In this document: positions 8,732-16,540 of the stretch, piece by piece
Numbering within the stretch: position 1 is the first letter of the stretch
How the letters are laid out: the number at the start of each line of letters is the position of its first letter
Origin: Sphingobium sp. D43FB
Lineage (GTDB): Bacteria > Pseudomonadota > Alphaproteobacteria > Sphingomonadales > Sphingomonadaceae
DNA: 64,000 nt
Direction of reading: 5' to 3'
Assembly: GCF_002312805.1 (NCBI RefSeq)
Contig: NZ_NMUA01000012.1
Span: forward strand, 62,001-126,000
The notes under the pieces: generated by a model
What the model was told of the DNA's origin: nothing
What the model saw: the letters and a program-made list of their open reading frames with translations, nothing else
Database searches by the model: none
Position numbers and translations under genes: made by a program

Positions 8732-9765
8732 AAGCGGGCGATGACTTGCGGCAGATCGGCGGTGGTGCGGATGCCGGGCGGCGCTTGGCAGAGGGCAGCG
8801 ACGGCATTGACCGCGCGATGGGCGGTGAGGCCGGGCGTGAAGGCGGCATAATCCTCCGGCGCGACCGGGAAGCTGATCGCGACATCGAGCGGGGTGTCGC
8901 CTTCCACCCGGATGCGCCAGCCCGACGGGCGCAGTTCCCAGTCGGTGCGGTCGATCCGGTCGCTGCAATACCAGTTGGCGCGGAAGCGCAGCATGGGTTG
9001 GCCACGGCGCATACCGGATATGGTGATGCGTTGGGCAGCGACCGTGCCCGCATCGATGGTTCCCGCGGCGATGGTGATGGCCTGGGTCGCCACGCCCATT
9101 TCGCCCGCCGCATCCCACTGGTCGATGCCGATCCCGGCAGCGTCGGCCAACTGGGCGAGCGACCCGGCGAAATCGCCCTTCACATGCTCGATCTGGCGTG
9201 GATCGAAGGCGCGGGGGGCACGGCCGAAGCCCATCACGCCGAACAAGAGGTCGGGCGAGGCGCGGCTCGACAGGTCGGCATATTCGTCAATCGTCAGGCG
9301 ATCGAGCCGCCGTGAGAGCGAGAGGAGCGGGATGGGCAGCGCTTCGGTGATGAAGCCGGGGCTGGAGCCAGTGCTGTAGATCGACGTGCCGCCCGTCTGG
9401 CAGGCACCCTCTATTCTCTCGCGTGTCGCAGCGTCCATGGAGGGCGGATGGTGGAAATCGCCGCGTGTCGTGACGACATTTTTGCCGGATGCCAGCAGGC
9501 GGCATAATTCGTCGATGTCGGTGCCCTGGCGCATGTAGAGGACGCAATCCGCGTCCGTTGCGACCAGATCATCGACCGACCCGGTGGCGATGGTGCCGCA
9601 GGGGTCTAGTCCGGCGATCACGCCGGCATCCTGGCCCCGCTTGGCGGCGAAGCTGACCCATAGACCGACAAGATCCAGCGCGGGATGTTCGATCACCGTG
9701 CGGAGCGCGCGGGTGCCGACATTGCCGGTCGCCCATTGGATCACCCGATATCGTCTGTCGTTCAT
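8725..9765 (-). CDS. dihydrodipicolinate reductase N-domain-like oxidoreductase
   Basis: A 346-residue NAD(P)-dependent protein. The N-terminus RYRVIQWATGNVGTRALRTVIEH is the dinucleotide-binding segment of the DapB-N / diaminopimelate dehydrogenase-like family, followed by DADCVLYM and SGKNVVTTRGDFHHPP. The STGSSPGF block in the middle is conserved in this family, often seen in actinobacterial and sphingomonad cholesterol or terpenoid clusters. It is not a lysine-pathway enzyme: it is longer and lacks DapB catalytic His motifs. Start at 9765 is chosen because GGAGGAGAG lies directly upstream. The MFS fusion gene ends 17 bp before it, so they form an operon. Confidence 0.8.
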   Translation of the reverse strand: MNDRRYRVIQWATGNVGTRALRTVIEHPALDLVGLWVSFAAKRGQDAGVIAGLDPCGTIATGSVDDLVATDADCVLYMRQGTDIDELCRLLASGKNVVTTRGDFHHPPSMDAATRERIEGACQTGGTSIYSTGSSPGFITEALPIPLLSLSRRLDRLTIDEYADLSSRASPDLLFGVMGFGRAPRAFDPRQIEHVKGDFAGSLAQLADAAGIGIDQWDAAGEMGVATQAITIAAGTIDAGTVAAQRITISGMRRGQPMLRFRANWYCSDRIDRTDWELRPSGWRIRVEGDTPLDVAISFPVAPEDYAAFTPGLTAHRAVNAVAALCQAPPGIRTTADLPQVIARFQ

Positions 9766-9782
9766 CGACTCTCCTCCGGGCA

Positions 9783-11429
9783 TCATGGCCCGATATAGTT
9801 GATCATCCCCTGTTGCGGGTCGGGCGTGTCGGGGCGAAATCGCACCGATCCGAACGGCCGTTCCAGCCGCCGCCGCACACGCAAAACGCCCGGACTGTTA
9901 TGGAAGGAACTGGCGTGGGACTGGATATCCTTGTCCGCTTGCGTGAAGCGCTCGCGCATGTGCAGATAATCGCCCCAGGTCGGGCATTGATAGCGTTCGG
10001 TCCATCGGGTGGGATCGGCAATGTCGCGCGCGATCGACCAGTTGAACCCGCCATTGCGCAGCCGGGTGCGCTGGACCTGCAACATCGCCCCATAAAATTC
10101 GCGCGCACGGGCGGGATCGACATCATAATCGATCTCGATGATGATTGGCCCCGAACGGCGGGTGAGCGCCATGCCGACTTCCGGCTCGTTATTGAGCAGG
10201 AAGGGTTCGACATCGGCTTCATTGGTGTCGGGCAAAGGCAGGAACATGCCGATGAGCGGCAAGGCGGCGAGCGCGAGGCCCGAGAGATAGAGCGCGCCCT
10301 CGATCGAGAGCGCCCCCGCGACCCAGCCCCAAAAGGCCGCGCCGATCGCAATGCCACCGGTCAGCGCCGAGGAGAAGAGCGAGAGCGCACGCGCCGTCAC
10401 CCAGCGGGGCGCGGCGAGTTGCACGGCGACGTTGAACAGCGCGATGGTCAGGATATTCGCGCCGCCCGCGATGAAAAGGGCAAAGCAGGTGAGCGGCACT
10501 GATCGGCTAAAGCCCACCAAGAGCAACGCCGCGCCGCTGATGACGGCCAGCAGGGTGACGGTGCGATGGGTGCCAAACCTCTCGCGGCAGGGACCGACCA
10601 GTAGCGCACCGCCGACCGCGCCCACGCCGCTGGCGCCGAGCAACAGGCCGAAAGTGCTGGCGTCGCCACCTAGCAATTGTTTGGCGATCAAGGGAGCGAG
10701 CGCGGTGGCAGATGCGCCCGCCAGCCCGAAGAAAAAGGCGCGGGCCAGGACAGTACGGATCGGCGCAGCGTGAAGCGCGTAGCGTGCGCCCGACACGATG
10801 GCGCGGTGGATCTGTTCGGGCGGCAGGCGTGAGGAGACATGGCGGCGCTGCCACAGGTAGAAGGCGATGAACAAGGGCAGATAGCCGATCGCGTTGACGG
10901 CGAAGGCGGCATGGGCACCGGCGGCCAGCACGATGATGCCACCGATCGCCGGGCCGAAGCTGCGCGCGACATTATAGCTGATCGTGCCGAGCGCGATGGC
11001 GGCGGGCAGATGGTGGGGACCGACCTGTTCACTGATCGAGGATTGCCAGGCGGGCGAATAGAGGGCGACCCCTGCCCCGATCAAAAAGCAGAAGGTCAGC
11101 AGCATCCAGGGCGAACTATAGCCCGCCCAGGCGAGCAGCGTCAGAATGCAGGCGCAGACCATCGAGAAGGCAAGGCCAGCCATGGCAATCCGCCGTCGGT
11201 CGAACATGTCGGCCAAGGCACCCGCAGGCAGCGCAACCAGCATAAGGGGCAGCATCAATGCGCTCTGGACAAGCGCGACCATGCCGGGCGACGGGGTGAG
11301 CCGCGTCATTTCCCAAGCCGCACCGACGCCCAGGATCAACTGACCGAAATTGGAGAGGAGGCTGGCGGTCCAGATGCGGCGGAAGACCGGTTCGCGCAGG
11401 GGCGCAAAGCTGCCGCCGTCCTTTGCCAT
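9783..11429 (-). CDS. MFS_3-type transporter with C-terminal monooxygenase/NIPSNAP-like domain
   Basis: A 548-residue two-part protein. Residues 1 to about 410 are an MFS core of the EntS / MFS_3 type (RIWTASLLSNFGQ at the start, PAGALADMFDRRR as motif A). About 135 soluble C-terminal residues follow (IIIEIDYDVDPARAREFYGAMLQVQ onward), which look like an antibiotic-monooxygenase or NIPSNAP ferredoxin-like domain. The family is described as putative transmembrane secretion effectors. The same architecture occurs again at 62449-64000. Start at 11429 follows a GGAGAG site; the frame is open further upstream but without a typical N-terminus. It is cotranscribed with the DapB-like gene and divergent from the thiolase. 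Confidence 0.83.
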   Translation of the reverse strand: MAKDGGSFAPLREPVFRRIWTASLLSNFGQLILGVGAAWEMTRLTPSPGMVALVQSALMLPLMLVALPAGALADMFDRRRIAMAGLAFSMVCACILTLLAWAGYSSPWMLLTFCFLIGAGVALYSPAWQSSISEQVGPHHLPAAIALGTISYNVARSFGPAIGGIIVLAAGAHAAFAVNAIGYLPLFIAFYLWQRRHVSSRLPPEQIHRAIVSGARYALHAAPIRTVLARAFFFGLAGASATALAPLIAKQLLGGDASTFGLLLGASGVGAVGGALLVGPCRERFGTHRTVTLLAVISGAALLLVGFSRSVPLTCFALFIAGGANILTIALFNVAVQLAAPRWVTARALSLFSSALTGGIAIGAAFWGWVAGALSIEGALYLSGLALAALPLIGMFLPLPDTNEADVEPFLLNNEPEVGMALTRRSGPIIIEIDYDVDPARAREFYGAMLQVQRTRLRNGGFNWSIARDIADPTRWTERYQCPTWGDYLHMRERFTQADKDIQSHASSFHNSPGVLRVRRRLERPFGSVRFRPDTPDPQQGMINYIGP

Positions 11430-11584
11430 TCCGCAACTCTCCCTACTGCCTGTCCTTTGGCCGACTACCCTGCGCGCGGCCCGGCCGCAGCGTCCATCCC
11501 GTGCCGCGATCAATCGCCCATGCGATTGGGGATGCGCGCGCATCCATGCGATAGCGCGAGCAACAATATTGTAGGAGACGCGCC

Positions 11585-12841
11585 TTGGCAGAGGCCTTTA
11601 TCATCGACGCCGTCCGCACGCCGCGCAGCATCGGCAAGCTGGGCAAGGGTGCCCTGTCCCATCTGCATCCCCAGCATGTCGCGGCCACGGTGCTGCGTGC
11701 GATCCGCGATCGCAATGGCATCGACACGGCCGATGTCGACGACGTGATCTGGGGCACCAGCGCGCAGATGGGATTGCAGGGCGGCGACATGGGGCGGATG
11801 GCAGCGTTGGACGCGGGCTATGATGTGCGCGCGTCGGGCGTGACGCTCGACCGCTTCTGCGGCAGCGGGTTGACCGCCACCAATTTGGCCGCCGCGCAGA
11901 TCATGGCCGGGATGGAAGATCTGGTCGTGGCAGGCGGGACAGAGATGATGTCGCACGTCATGTCCTATGGCCAGTCATTGCGCGAAGCAGGGGTGCCGTC
12001 GGTCGGTGGCCTGGGCACCGGCAATCTGCGCTTGCAGGCCAAGCATCCCCAGTCGAACCAGGGCGTCGCCGCCGATGCCATTGCGGCAATGGAAGGCATT
12101 ACGCGCGAGCAACTGGATGCTTTTGGCGCGGAGAGCCAGCGGCGGGCGGGGATCGCTATCAAGGAAGGGCGATTTGCCCGATCGACCGTGCCGGTGGTGG
12201 ACGATGACGGCGCGGTGATATTGGACCATGAGGAATATCCCCGGCCTGATACCACGGCGGAACAGCTGGCGCAGTTGAAGCCCGCCTTTGCGGCCTTTCT
12301 CGACATGCCTTCGCGCGCCGATGGCCCGACCTTCCGCCAGTTGATCAACCAGACATATCCTGACTTGGCGATCACGCCGCTGCACCATGCGGGCACATCG
12401 TCCGGCGTGGTCGATGGCGCGGCGGCCCTATTGCTGGCGTCGGCGGACTATGCGCAGCGCCATGGCCTGACGCCGCGCGCGCGGGTCGTTGCGACCGCCA
12501 ATATGGGGGATTGCCCGACATTGATGTTGAACGGCCCAGTCCCGGCCGCGCGCAAGGTGCTGGCGAAAGCAGGATTGCAGGTTGAGGATATCGACATTTT
12601 CGAGGTCAACGAAGCCTTTGCGGTCGTGACCGAAAAGTTCATCCGCGATTTGGGGATCGACCGGGCAAAGCTTAACCCCAATGGCGGCGCGATCGCGCTT
12701 GGCCATCCGATCGGGGCGACCGGCGCGGTGCTGATCGGCACGGCATTGGACGAGTTGGAACGGACGGGCGGGCGCTATGGCCTGATTACCATGTGCGCGG
12801 CGGGTGGCATGGCTCCAGCGATCATCATCGAACGTGTCTGA
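11585..12841 (+). CDS. acetyl-CoA acyltransferase (thiolase)
   Basis: A 418-residue degradative-type thiolase that should cleave 3-ketoacyl-CoA. The nucleophilic cysteine is Cys92 in DRFCGSG, the NEAF motif occurs near 340, the histidine block reads GGAIALGHPIGATGA, and the second catalytic cysteine lies in MCAAGG. All catalytic residues are intact, unlike the thiolase-like protein at 21227. The start is a TTG at 11585, supported by AGGAGA 6 nt upstream and by the MAEAFIIDAVRTP N-terminus. It is followed after 82 bp by a MarR gene. Confidence 0.93.
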   Translation: MAEAFIIDAVRTPRSIGKLGKGALSHLHPQHVAATVLRAIRDRNGIDTADVDDVIWGTSAQMGLQGGDMGRMAALDAGYDVRASGVTLDRFCGSGLTATNLAAAQIMAGMEDLVVAGGTEMMSHVMSYGQSLREAGVPSVGGLGTGNLRLQAKHPQSNQGVAADAIAAMEGITREQLDAFGAESQRRAGIAIKEGRFARSTVPVVDDDGAVILDHEEYPRPDTTAEQLAQLKPAFAAFLDMPSRADGPTFRQLINQTYPDLAITPLHHAGTSSGVVDGAAALLLASADYAQRHGLTPRARVVATANMGDCPTLMLNGPVPAARKVLAKAGLQVEDIDIFEVNEAFAVVTEKFIRDLGIDRAKLNPNGGAIALGHPIGATGAVLIGTALDELERTGGRYGLITMCAAGGMAPAIIIERV

Positions 12842-12923
12842 GACACAGGACATGGTGCCGACTTGTGCATTGCAGGATGAGCTTTCTTTCGTTTCGCCAC
12901 GGTGGCGCTATGGTGGCCAGGTG

Positions 12924-13388
12924 ATGGCGAAACCGATCGATCAATTGCTGGCCGAAGACCCGACCGCGCTCAAGCGCAACGCATCGTTGAAGCTGACGGT
13001 GATCGCGCGGCAGTTGCGCGCGCATTTCGACCAAAGCGTAGTGCGACTGGGCGTGACCCGATCGCAATGGACGGTCATTGCCGTGGTCGCGCGGCATCCG
13101 GGTGCGACGCAACGGACGATCGCCAATATGCTGGAGATTGCCGAGGCGTCGGCCGGGCGATTGATCGACCGGCTCTGCGCAGACGGGCTGCTGGAACGGC
13201 GGGCCAAGGATGACGACCGGCGCGCGCATGCCGTGTTCCTGACCGAGGCAGGCCAGACGATCACGACTCAATTGGCGGGCATTGCCCGTGCCAATGAGGA
13301 TGTCGCCTTTGCGCGCTTCGATGTGGACGACCTCAACCGGCTCAACATGCTGCTGGATATGCTTTCCGAGAATATCGCCAAACCCTGA
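12924..13388 (+). CDS. MarR family transcriptional regulator
   Basis: A 154-residue winged-helix regulator. The recognition region TQRTIANMLEIAEASAGRLIDRL followed by the wing RRAKDDDRRAHAVFLTEAG (shown here in part) matches MarR/SlyA proteins, and the C-terminal helix would form the dimer. ATG at 12924 gives a standard N-terminus; a GTG at 12921 or an upstream ATG at 12804 are less likely. Target genes are not proven; the thiolase just upstream and the palindromic region at 13813-13868 are the nearest candidates. Expected ligands are aromatic or CoA-type compounds of the pathway. Confidence 0.9.
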   Translation: MAKPIDQLLAEDPTALKRNASLKLTVIARQLRAHFDQSVVRLGVTRSQWTVIAVVARHPGATQRTIANMLEIAEASAGRLIDRLCADGLLERRAKDDDRRAHAVFLTEAGQTITTQLAGIARANEDVAFARFDVDDLNRLNMLLDMLSENIAKP

Positions 13389-13410
13389 TTACAGGCCAAG
13401 CGACAGACGC

Positions 13411-13452
13411 AAAAAGGCCCGCCTTCCGCATTGGGAAGGCGGGCCTTTTTTT
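13411..13452. terminator. bidirectional intrinsic terminator
   Basis: A perfect 17 bp inverted repeat (13411-13427 and 13434-13450) with an A-run on the left and a T-run on the right, between the MarR gene and the convergent small secreted-protein gene. Confidence 0.93.
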
Positions 13453-13467
13453 GATGCGTCATGCCGA

Positions 13468-13776
13468 TCAGCGGGCGGTCAGCAGATCGCGCTTGGACAG
13501 GTTGGTGACGAGCTTGCCATCGGCGGCGGCGAGGCTGGCAGCGGGGACGACGACCATCTTGCCGTTGAGGATGATCTGCGCGGCGCCATCGGGCGCGACG
13601 CGGTAAACGGCAGCGAGCCGGTCGCCCGACGCGGTGTAGAGCATCTTGCCCTTATAGTCGGCCGCGCTGACGGCGGCGGCGGACGACAGCTGCACGGCTT
13701 CGTCCGCGGCGGCGGCCTGCGGCAGGGCGGAAGCGGCAAGGGTGAAGGCAAGAGCGATCTGGGCAAAAGCAGTCAT
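13468..13776 (-). CDS. small secreted protein of unknown function
   Basis: A 102-residue protein with a clean Sec signal peptide (about residues 1-23, ending AAAADE). The mature part of about 79 residues has a beta-rich pattern (KGKMLYTASGDRLAAVYRV, then QIILNGKMVVVPAASL) that loosely resembles a PRC-barrel or photoreaction-centre-like fold. I do not recognise the family. It sits alone between terminators and is preceded by a promoter flanked by strong palindromes (13813-13868), so it is probably tightly regulated. Confidence 0.75.
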   Translation of the reverse strand: MTAFAQIALAFTLAASALPQAAAADEAVQLSSAAAVSAADYKGKMLYTASGDRLAAVYRVAPDGAAQIILNGKMVVVPAASLAAADGKLVTNLSKRDLLTAR

Positions 13777-13812
13777 GGCGAACCTCTGGGTTAAAAAAGA
13801 GAGCGATTCATT

Positions 13813-13868
13813 TAATACTAAGCTTAGTTAGTAATTCGCCAAAAACATGTCAACCTAGCTTAGTATTA
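13813..13868 (-). promoter_or_regulatory. promoter with paired operator-like repeats for the 13468 gene
   Basis: A perfect 12 bp inverted repeat (13813-13824 and 13857-13868, TAATACTAAGCT and its complement) flanks a TTGACA -35 box (minus strand, 13853-13848). The left arm also contains the perfect palindrome ACTAAGCTTAGT (13817-13828), which overlaps the -10 position 17 bp away (TAACTA, 13830-13825, a weak match). The region is AT-rich against GC-rich flanks. The layout fits a repressor binding on both sides of the promoter; MarR or TetR proteins use sites like this. Confidence 0.65.
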
Positions 13869-13889
13869 TTTTTTGCAAGTGCGAACGAG

Positions 13890-13920
13890 CAAGGGCGCGC
13901 CGTTGCCCGGCGCGCCCTTG
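13890..13920 (-). terminator. GC-rich hairpin after the 13953 SDR gene
   Basis: A perfect 12 bp inverted repeat, CAAGGGCGCGCC at 13890-13901 and its complement at 13909-13920. It lies just past the stop of the minus-strand SDR gene. There is no good T-run on the minus strand, so it may be a weak terminator or a transcript-stabilising stem. Confidence 0.5.
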
Positions 13921-13952
13921 TTCTTTGGTCATGATGCGAAGGAGAAGGCAGG

Positions 13953-14744
13953 TCAGCGCGGCGGGAAGCGGATCGCGCCGTCGATGCGGAAGGTCTGCGC
14001 ATTGATATAGCTGTTGCGGGCCAATTCCATTGCGAGCGATGCGAACTCTTCCGGCATCCCCAGGCGGCGGGGGAAGGGCACGGATTTTTCGAGATTTTCA
14101 TACATGGGCGGATTCATATCCTTGAACCGCAGCATCGGCGGCGTCGCGAAGATGCCGGGCATGATCGCATTGACGCGAATGCCCAAGTCCATCAGGTCGC
14201 GCGCCATGGGGAGGACCATGCCGTTGACCCCAGCCTTCAGCGAACCATAGGCGATCTGCCCCACCTGCCCGTCTTCGGCCGCGGCGCTGGATGTCAGGAT
14301 GATGCTACCGCGTTCCTCGTCGACCAGTGGATCGAGCGATGCCATGCCGAGCGCGGCGATGGAGGCTATGCGGTAGCTGGCGACCAGAATGCCTTGGGCG
14401 GACAGTGCATAGTCCTCGGTCGAGAGGCGCTTGAAGCCACCGGTTTCCTTGTCCTTCGACACGGTCTTGCCGCCCTTCGACACCATGGCGCAATGGACCA
14501 GCAGCCGCTCCTGCCCCTGAACGGCGCGGGCCTGGTCGAAGCCAGCGAGTGCGCTGTCTTCCGAGAGGATGTCGACCTTGCAGAAGGTCGCGCCGACGTC
14601 GGCGGCGATCGCTTCGCCCTGATCCTGGTTGATGTCGAAGATCGCCACCTTTGCGTCGGCGGCACGCAGGGCCTTCACCGTGGCAAGGCCAAGGCCTGAC
14701 GCGCCGCCGGTGACGATGGCGGAGAGCGAGGAGTCGATCAGCAT
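13953..14744 (-). CDS. short-chain dehydrogenase (3-hydroxyacyl-CoA / 17-beta-HSD type 10-like)
   Basis: A 263-residue SDR. The cofactor motif is TGGASGLG, followed by FDIN at the NAD-selective aspartate and the catalytic Ser/Tyr/Lys set in LTSSAAAEDGQ and YGSLKAG. The overall pattern (SAIVTGGASGLGLATVKAL and an IRVNAIMPGIFATPML-like end) resembles type II 3-hydroxyacyl-CoA dehydrogenases (HSD17B10), which oxidise CoA-bound or steroid hydroxyl groups with NAD. The expected NNAG segment is altered to HCAMVS. A GGAAGGA ribosome site precedes the ATG at 14744. It is divergent from the CaiB gene across a 238 bp region with no further gene. Confidence 0.86.
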   Translation of the reverse strand: MLIDSSLSAIVTGGASGLGLATVKALRAADAKVAIFDINQDQGEAIAADVGATFCKVDILSEDSALAGFDQARAVQGQERLLVHCAMVSKGGKTVSKDKETGGFKRLSTEDYALSAQGILVASYRIASIAALGMASLDPLVDEERGSIILTSSAAAEDGQVGQIAYGSLKAGVNGMVLPMARDLMDLGIRVNAIMPGIFATPPMLRFKDMNPPMYENLEKSVPFPRRLGMPEEFASLAMELARNSYINAQTFRIDGAIRFPPR

Positions 14745-14982
14745 GGGAGTCCTTCCGGTGACGTTTGCGCTACACCTTCGGCCCGTAGCCCTTGCCGCTC
14801 AATCCCTCTGTTTTGCGGGCCTTCGCATATCGTGACGGCGTTGGTGGCCGCCAGGGCATCGTGCGAGCGATAGCCCGCACCCAACAGCCTGTCGGCTCTT
14901 GCGGCAATGGCCGCAGCTTCTAGGCTTTGCGGCAAGATACAGCGCGGCATCGTGCGGCGCATGAGGGGATTGGGGTAAGTTT

Positions 14983-16212
14983 ATGACCCAGGTGATGAAG
15001 GGTGTGCGCGTGTTGGAAGTCGCGCAATTCACCTATGTACCAGCGGCGGGCGCGATCCTGGCCGACTGGGGCGCGGATGTCATCAAGATCGAGCATCCGG
15101 TGCGCGGCGACACGCAACGCGGATTTCTCAACATGGGCGGGGTGACGCTGGACCCGCTGCGCCATACGTTGTTCGAACATCCCAATCGCGGCAAGCGCAG
15201 CGTGGGGATCGACCTGTCCACGCCCGAAGGCCAGGAGGTTTTATATGAGCTGGCCAAGACGGCCGATGTCTTCCTGACCAACTATCTGCCGCAGGTGCGC
15301 CAGAAAAACCGGTTCGACATCGAGCATATCCGGGCGGTGAACCCCGATATCATCTATGCCCGTGGCAGCGCGCTGGGCGACAAGGGGCCGGAGCGGCTGA
15401 TCGGCGGGTTTGACGGCACCTGCTTCTGGTCACGCAGCGGCGTCGCCTATGCGATGACTCCTGAAGCCCTGCCGGGTCCGTTGATGCAGGGCATTCCGGC
15501 CTTTGGCGATTCGATAGGCGGCATGTTTATCGCCGGGGGCATTTCGGGCGCGCTGCTGCATCGCGAGCGCACGGGCGAGGCGACCGAGGTGGACGTATCG
15601 CTGCTGAGTGCCGCCTGGTGGGCGTCAGGCGCGCTGATATCGCAGGTGATGGAGACCGGGATTCAAACGCGCAATCCGATGCCGACATCGGGCGGGTCGC
15701 TGCGCAATCCGTTCATGGGCAATTTCCGCACATCCGATGGCGGCACGATCAATCTGTGCATGGTCAGCCCGACCGGCCTGATCCGCGATACGTTCGAGCA
15801 TGTCGGCGCGCCGGAGGCTGCCGACGATCCACGCTTCAAGGATGTGTTGTCGCTGATCGAGAATGCAGGCGCGGCGAGCGACATATTGGTCAAGGCCTTT
15901 GCGCAGAAGCCCTTTGCCTATTGGCGCGCGCATCTGAAGACCATGAAGGGGCAGTGGGCGCCGGTGCAGAGTTTCAGCGACCTGCTGACCGACGAACAGG
16001 CGCTGGCCAACGACATGATCATCGAGGTCGAGGGTGCCGATGGTAGCGGCAAGCCGCTGCGGCTGGTGCGCGGACCGGTGCAGTTCGATGGCAAGCCGCT
16101 GGAAACCACCCGCGCGCCACAGGCGTCGGAACATACTGAAACGGTGCTGATGGAAATGGGCATCGAGTGGGACAAGATCGAACAGTGGAAAGCCAGCGGC
16201 GCGATCGCGTGA
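14983..16212 (+). CDS. CaiB/BaiF family CoA transferase
   Basis: A 409-residue class III CoA transferase. The N-terminal GVRVLEVAQFTYVPAAG and ILADWGADVIKIEHP blocks and the catalytic aspartate Asp176 in PAFGDSIGG are in place, so the enzyme should be active through an aspartyl-CoA anhydride. It would move CoA from one acyl-CoA to a pathway acid. First gene of a three-gene unit with the small Cys-containing protein (26 bp downstream) and the acyl-CoA ligase, so CoA activation of the substrate is encoded by two alternative mechanisms side by side. Confidence 0.92.
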   Translation: MTQVMKGVRVLEVAQFTYVPAAGAILADWGADVIKIEHPVRGDTQRGFLNMGGVTLDPLRHTLFEHPNRGKRSVGIDLSTPEGQEVLYELAKTADVFLTNYLPQVRQKNRFDIEHIRAVNPDIIYARGSALGDKGPERLIGGFDGTCFWSRSGVAYAMTPEALPGPLMQGIPAFGDSIGGMFIAGGISGALLHRERTGEATEVDVSLLSAAWWASGALISQVMETGIQTRNPMPTSGGSLRNPFMGNFRTSDGGTINLCMVSPTGLIRDTFEHVGAPEAADDPRFKDVLSLIENAGAASDILVKAFAQKPFAYWRAHLKTMKGQWAPVQSFSDLLTDEQALANDMIIEVEGADGSGKPLRLVRGPVQFDGKPLETTRAPQASEHTETVLMEMGIEWDKIEQWKASGAIA

Positions 16213-16238
16213 GGCTTGGAACAAAGGCGACCAGTGCA

Positions 16239-16529
16239 ATGAAACCGGGAACGAAATTGAAGAGCGCGGCCTGCGACACCGAAGTCATGGTGATCCGTTG
16301 CGGCGAGGGAGCCATCGAATGCGGCGGCGCAGCGATGGGCGAGGCGAAGCCGGAAGCGGTCGGCACGCCGTCGGCCGACTTCGCTGCTGGCACGTTGATG
16401 GGCAAACGCTATGTCGATGCGGCGGGCACCTTCGAATTGCTGTGCGTCAAGCCCGGCAAGGGATCGCTTTCGGTCGATGGCGTGGCCTTGCAGGTCAAGG
16501 ACGCCAAGCCCCTGCCCGCGTCGGACTGA
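16239..16529 (+). CDS. small conserved Cys-containing protein of unknown function
   Basis: A 96-residue protein with no signal peptide. It has conserved-looking blocks KSAACDTEVMVIRCG (residues 8-22), CGGAAM (28-33), GTLMGKRYVD (51-60), FELLCVKPGKGSL (65-77) and a fixed-looking C-terminus KDAKPLPASD. Cysteines are at 12, 21, 28 and 69, which could bind a metal. I recall similar small proteins next to acyl-CoA ligases in actinobacterial and sphingomonad degradation clusters but no function. It is placed 26 bp after the CaiB gene and 11 bp before the ligase. The start at 16239 is chosen over an in-frame ATG at 16167, which would overlap the CaiB gene. Confidence 0.75.
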   Translation: MKPGTKLKSAACDTEVMVIRCGEGAIECGGAAMGEAKPEAVGTPSADFAAGTLMGKRYVDAAGTFELLCVKPGKGSLSVDGVALQVKDAKPLPASD

Positions 16530-16540
16530 ATGACAGACCG

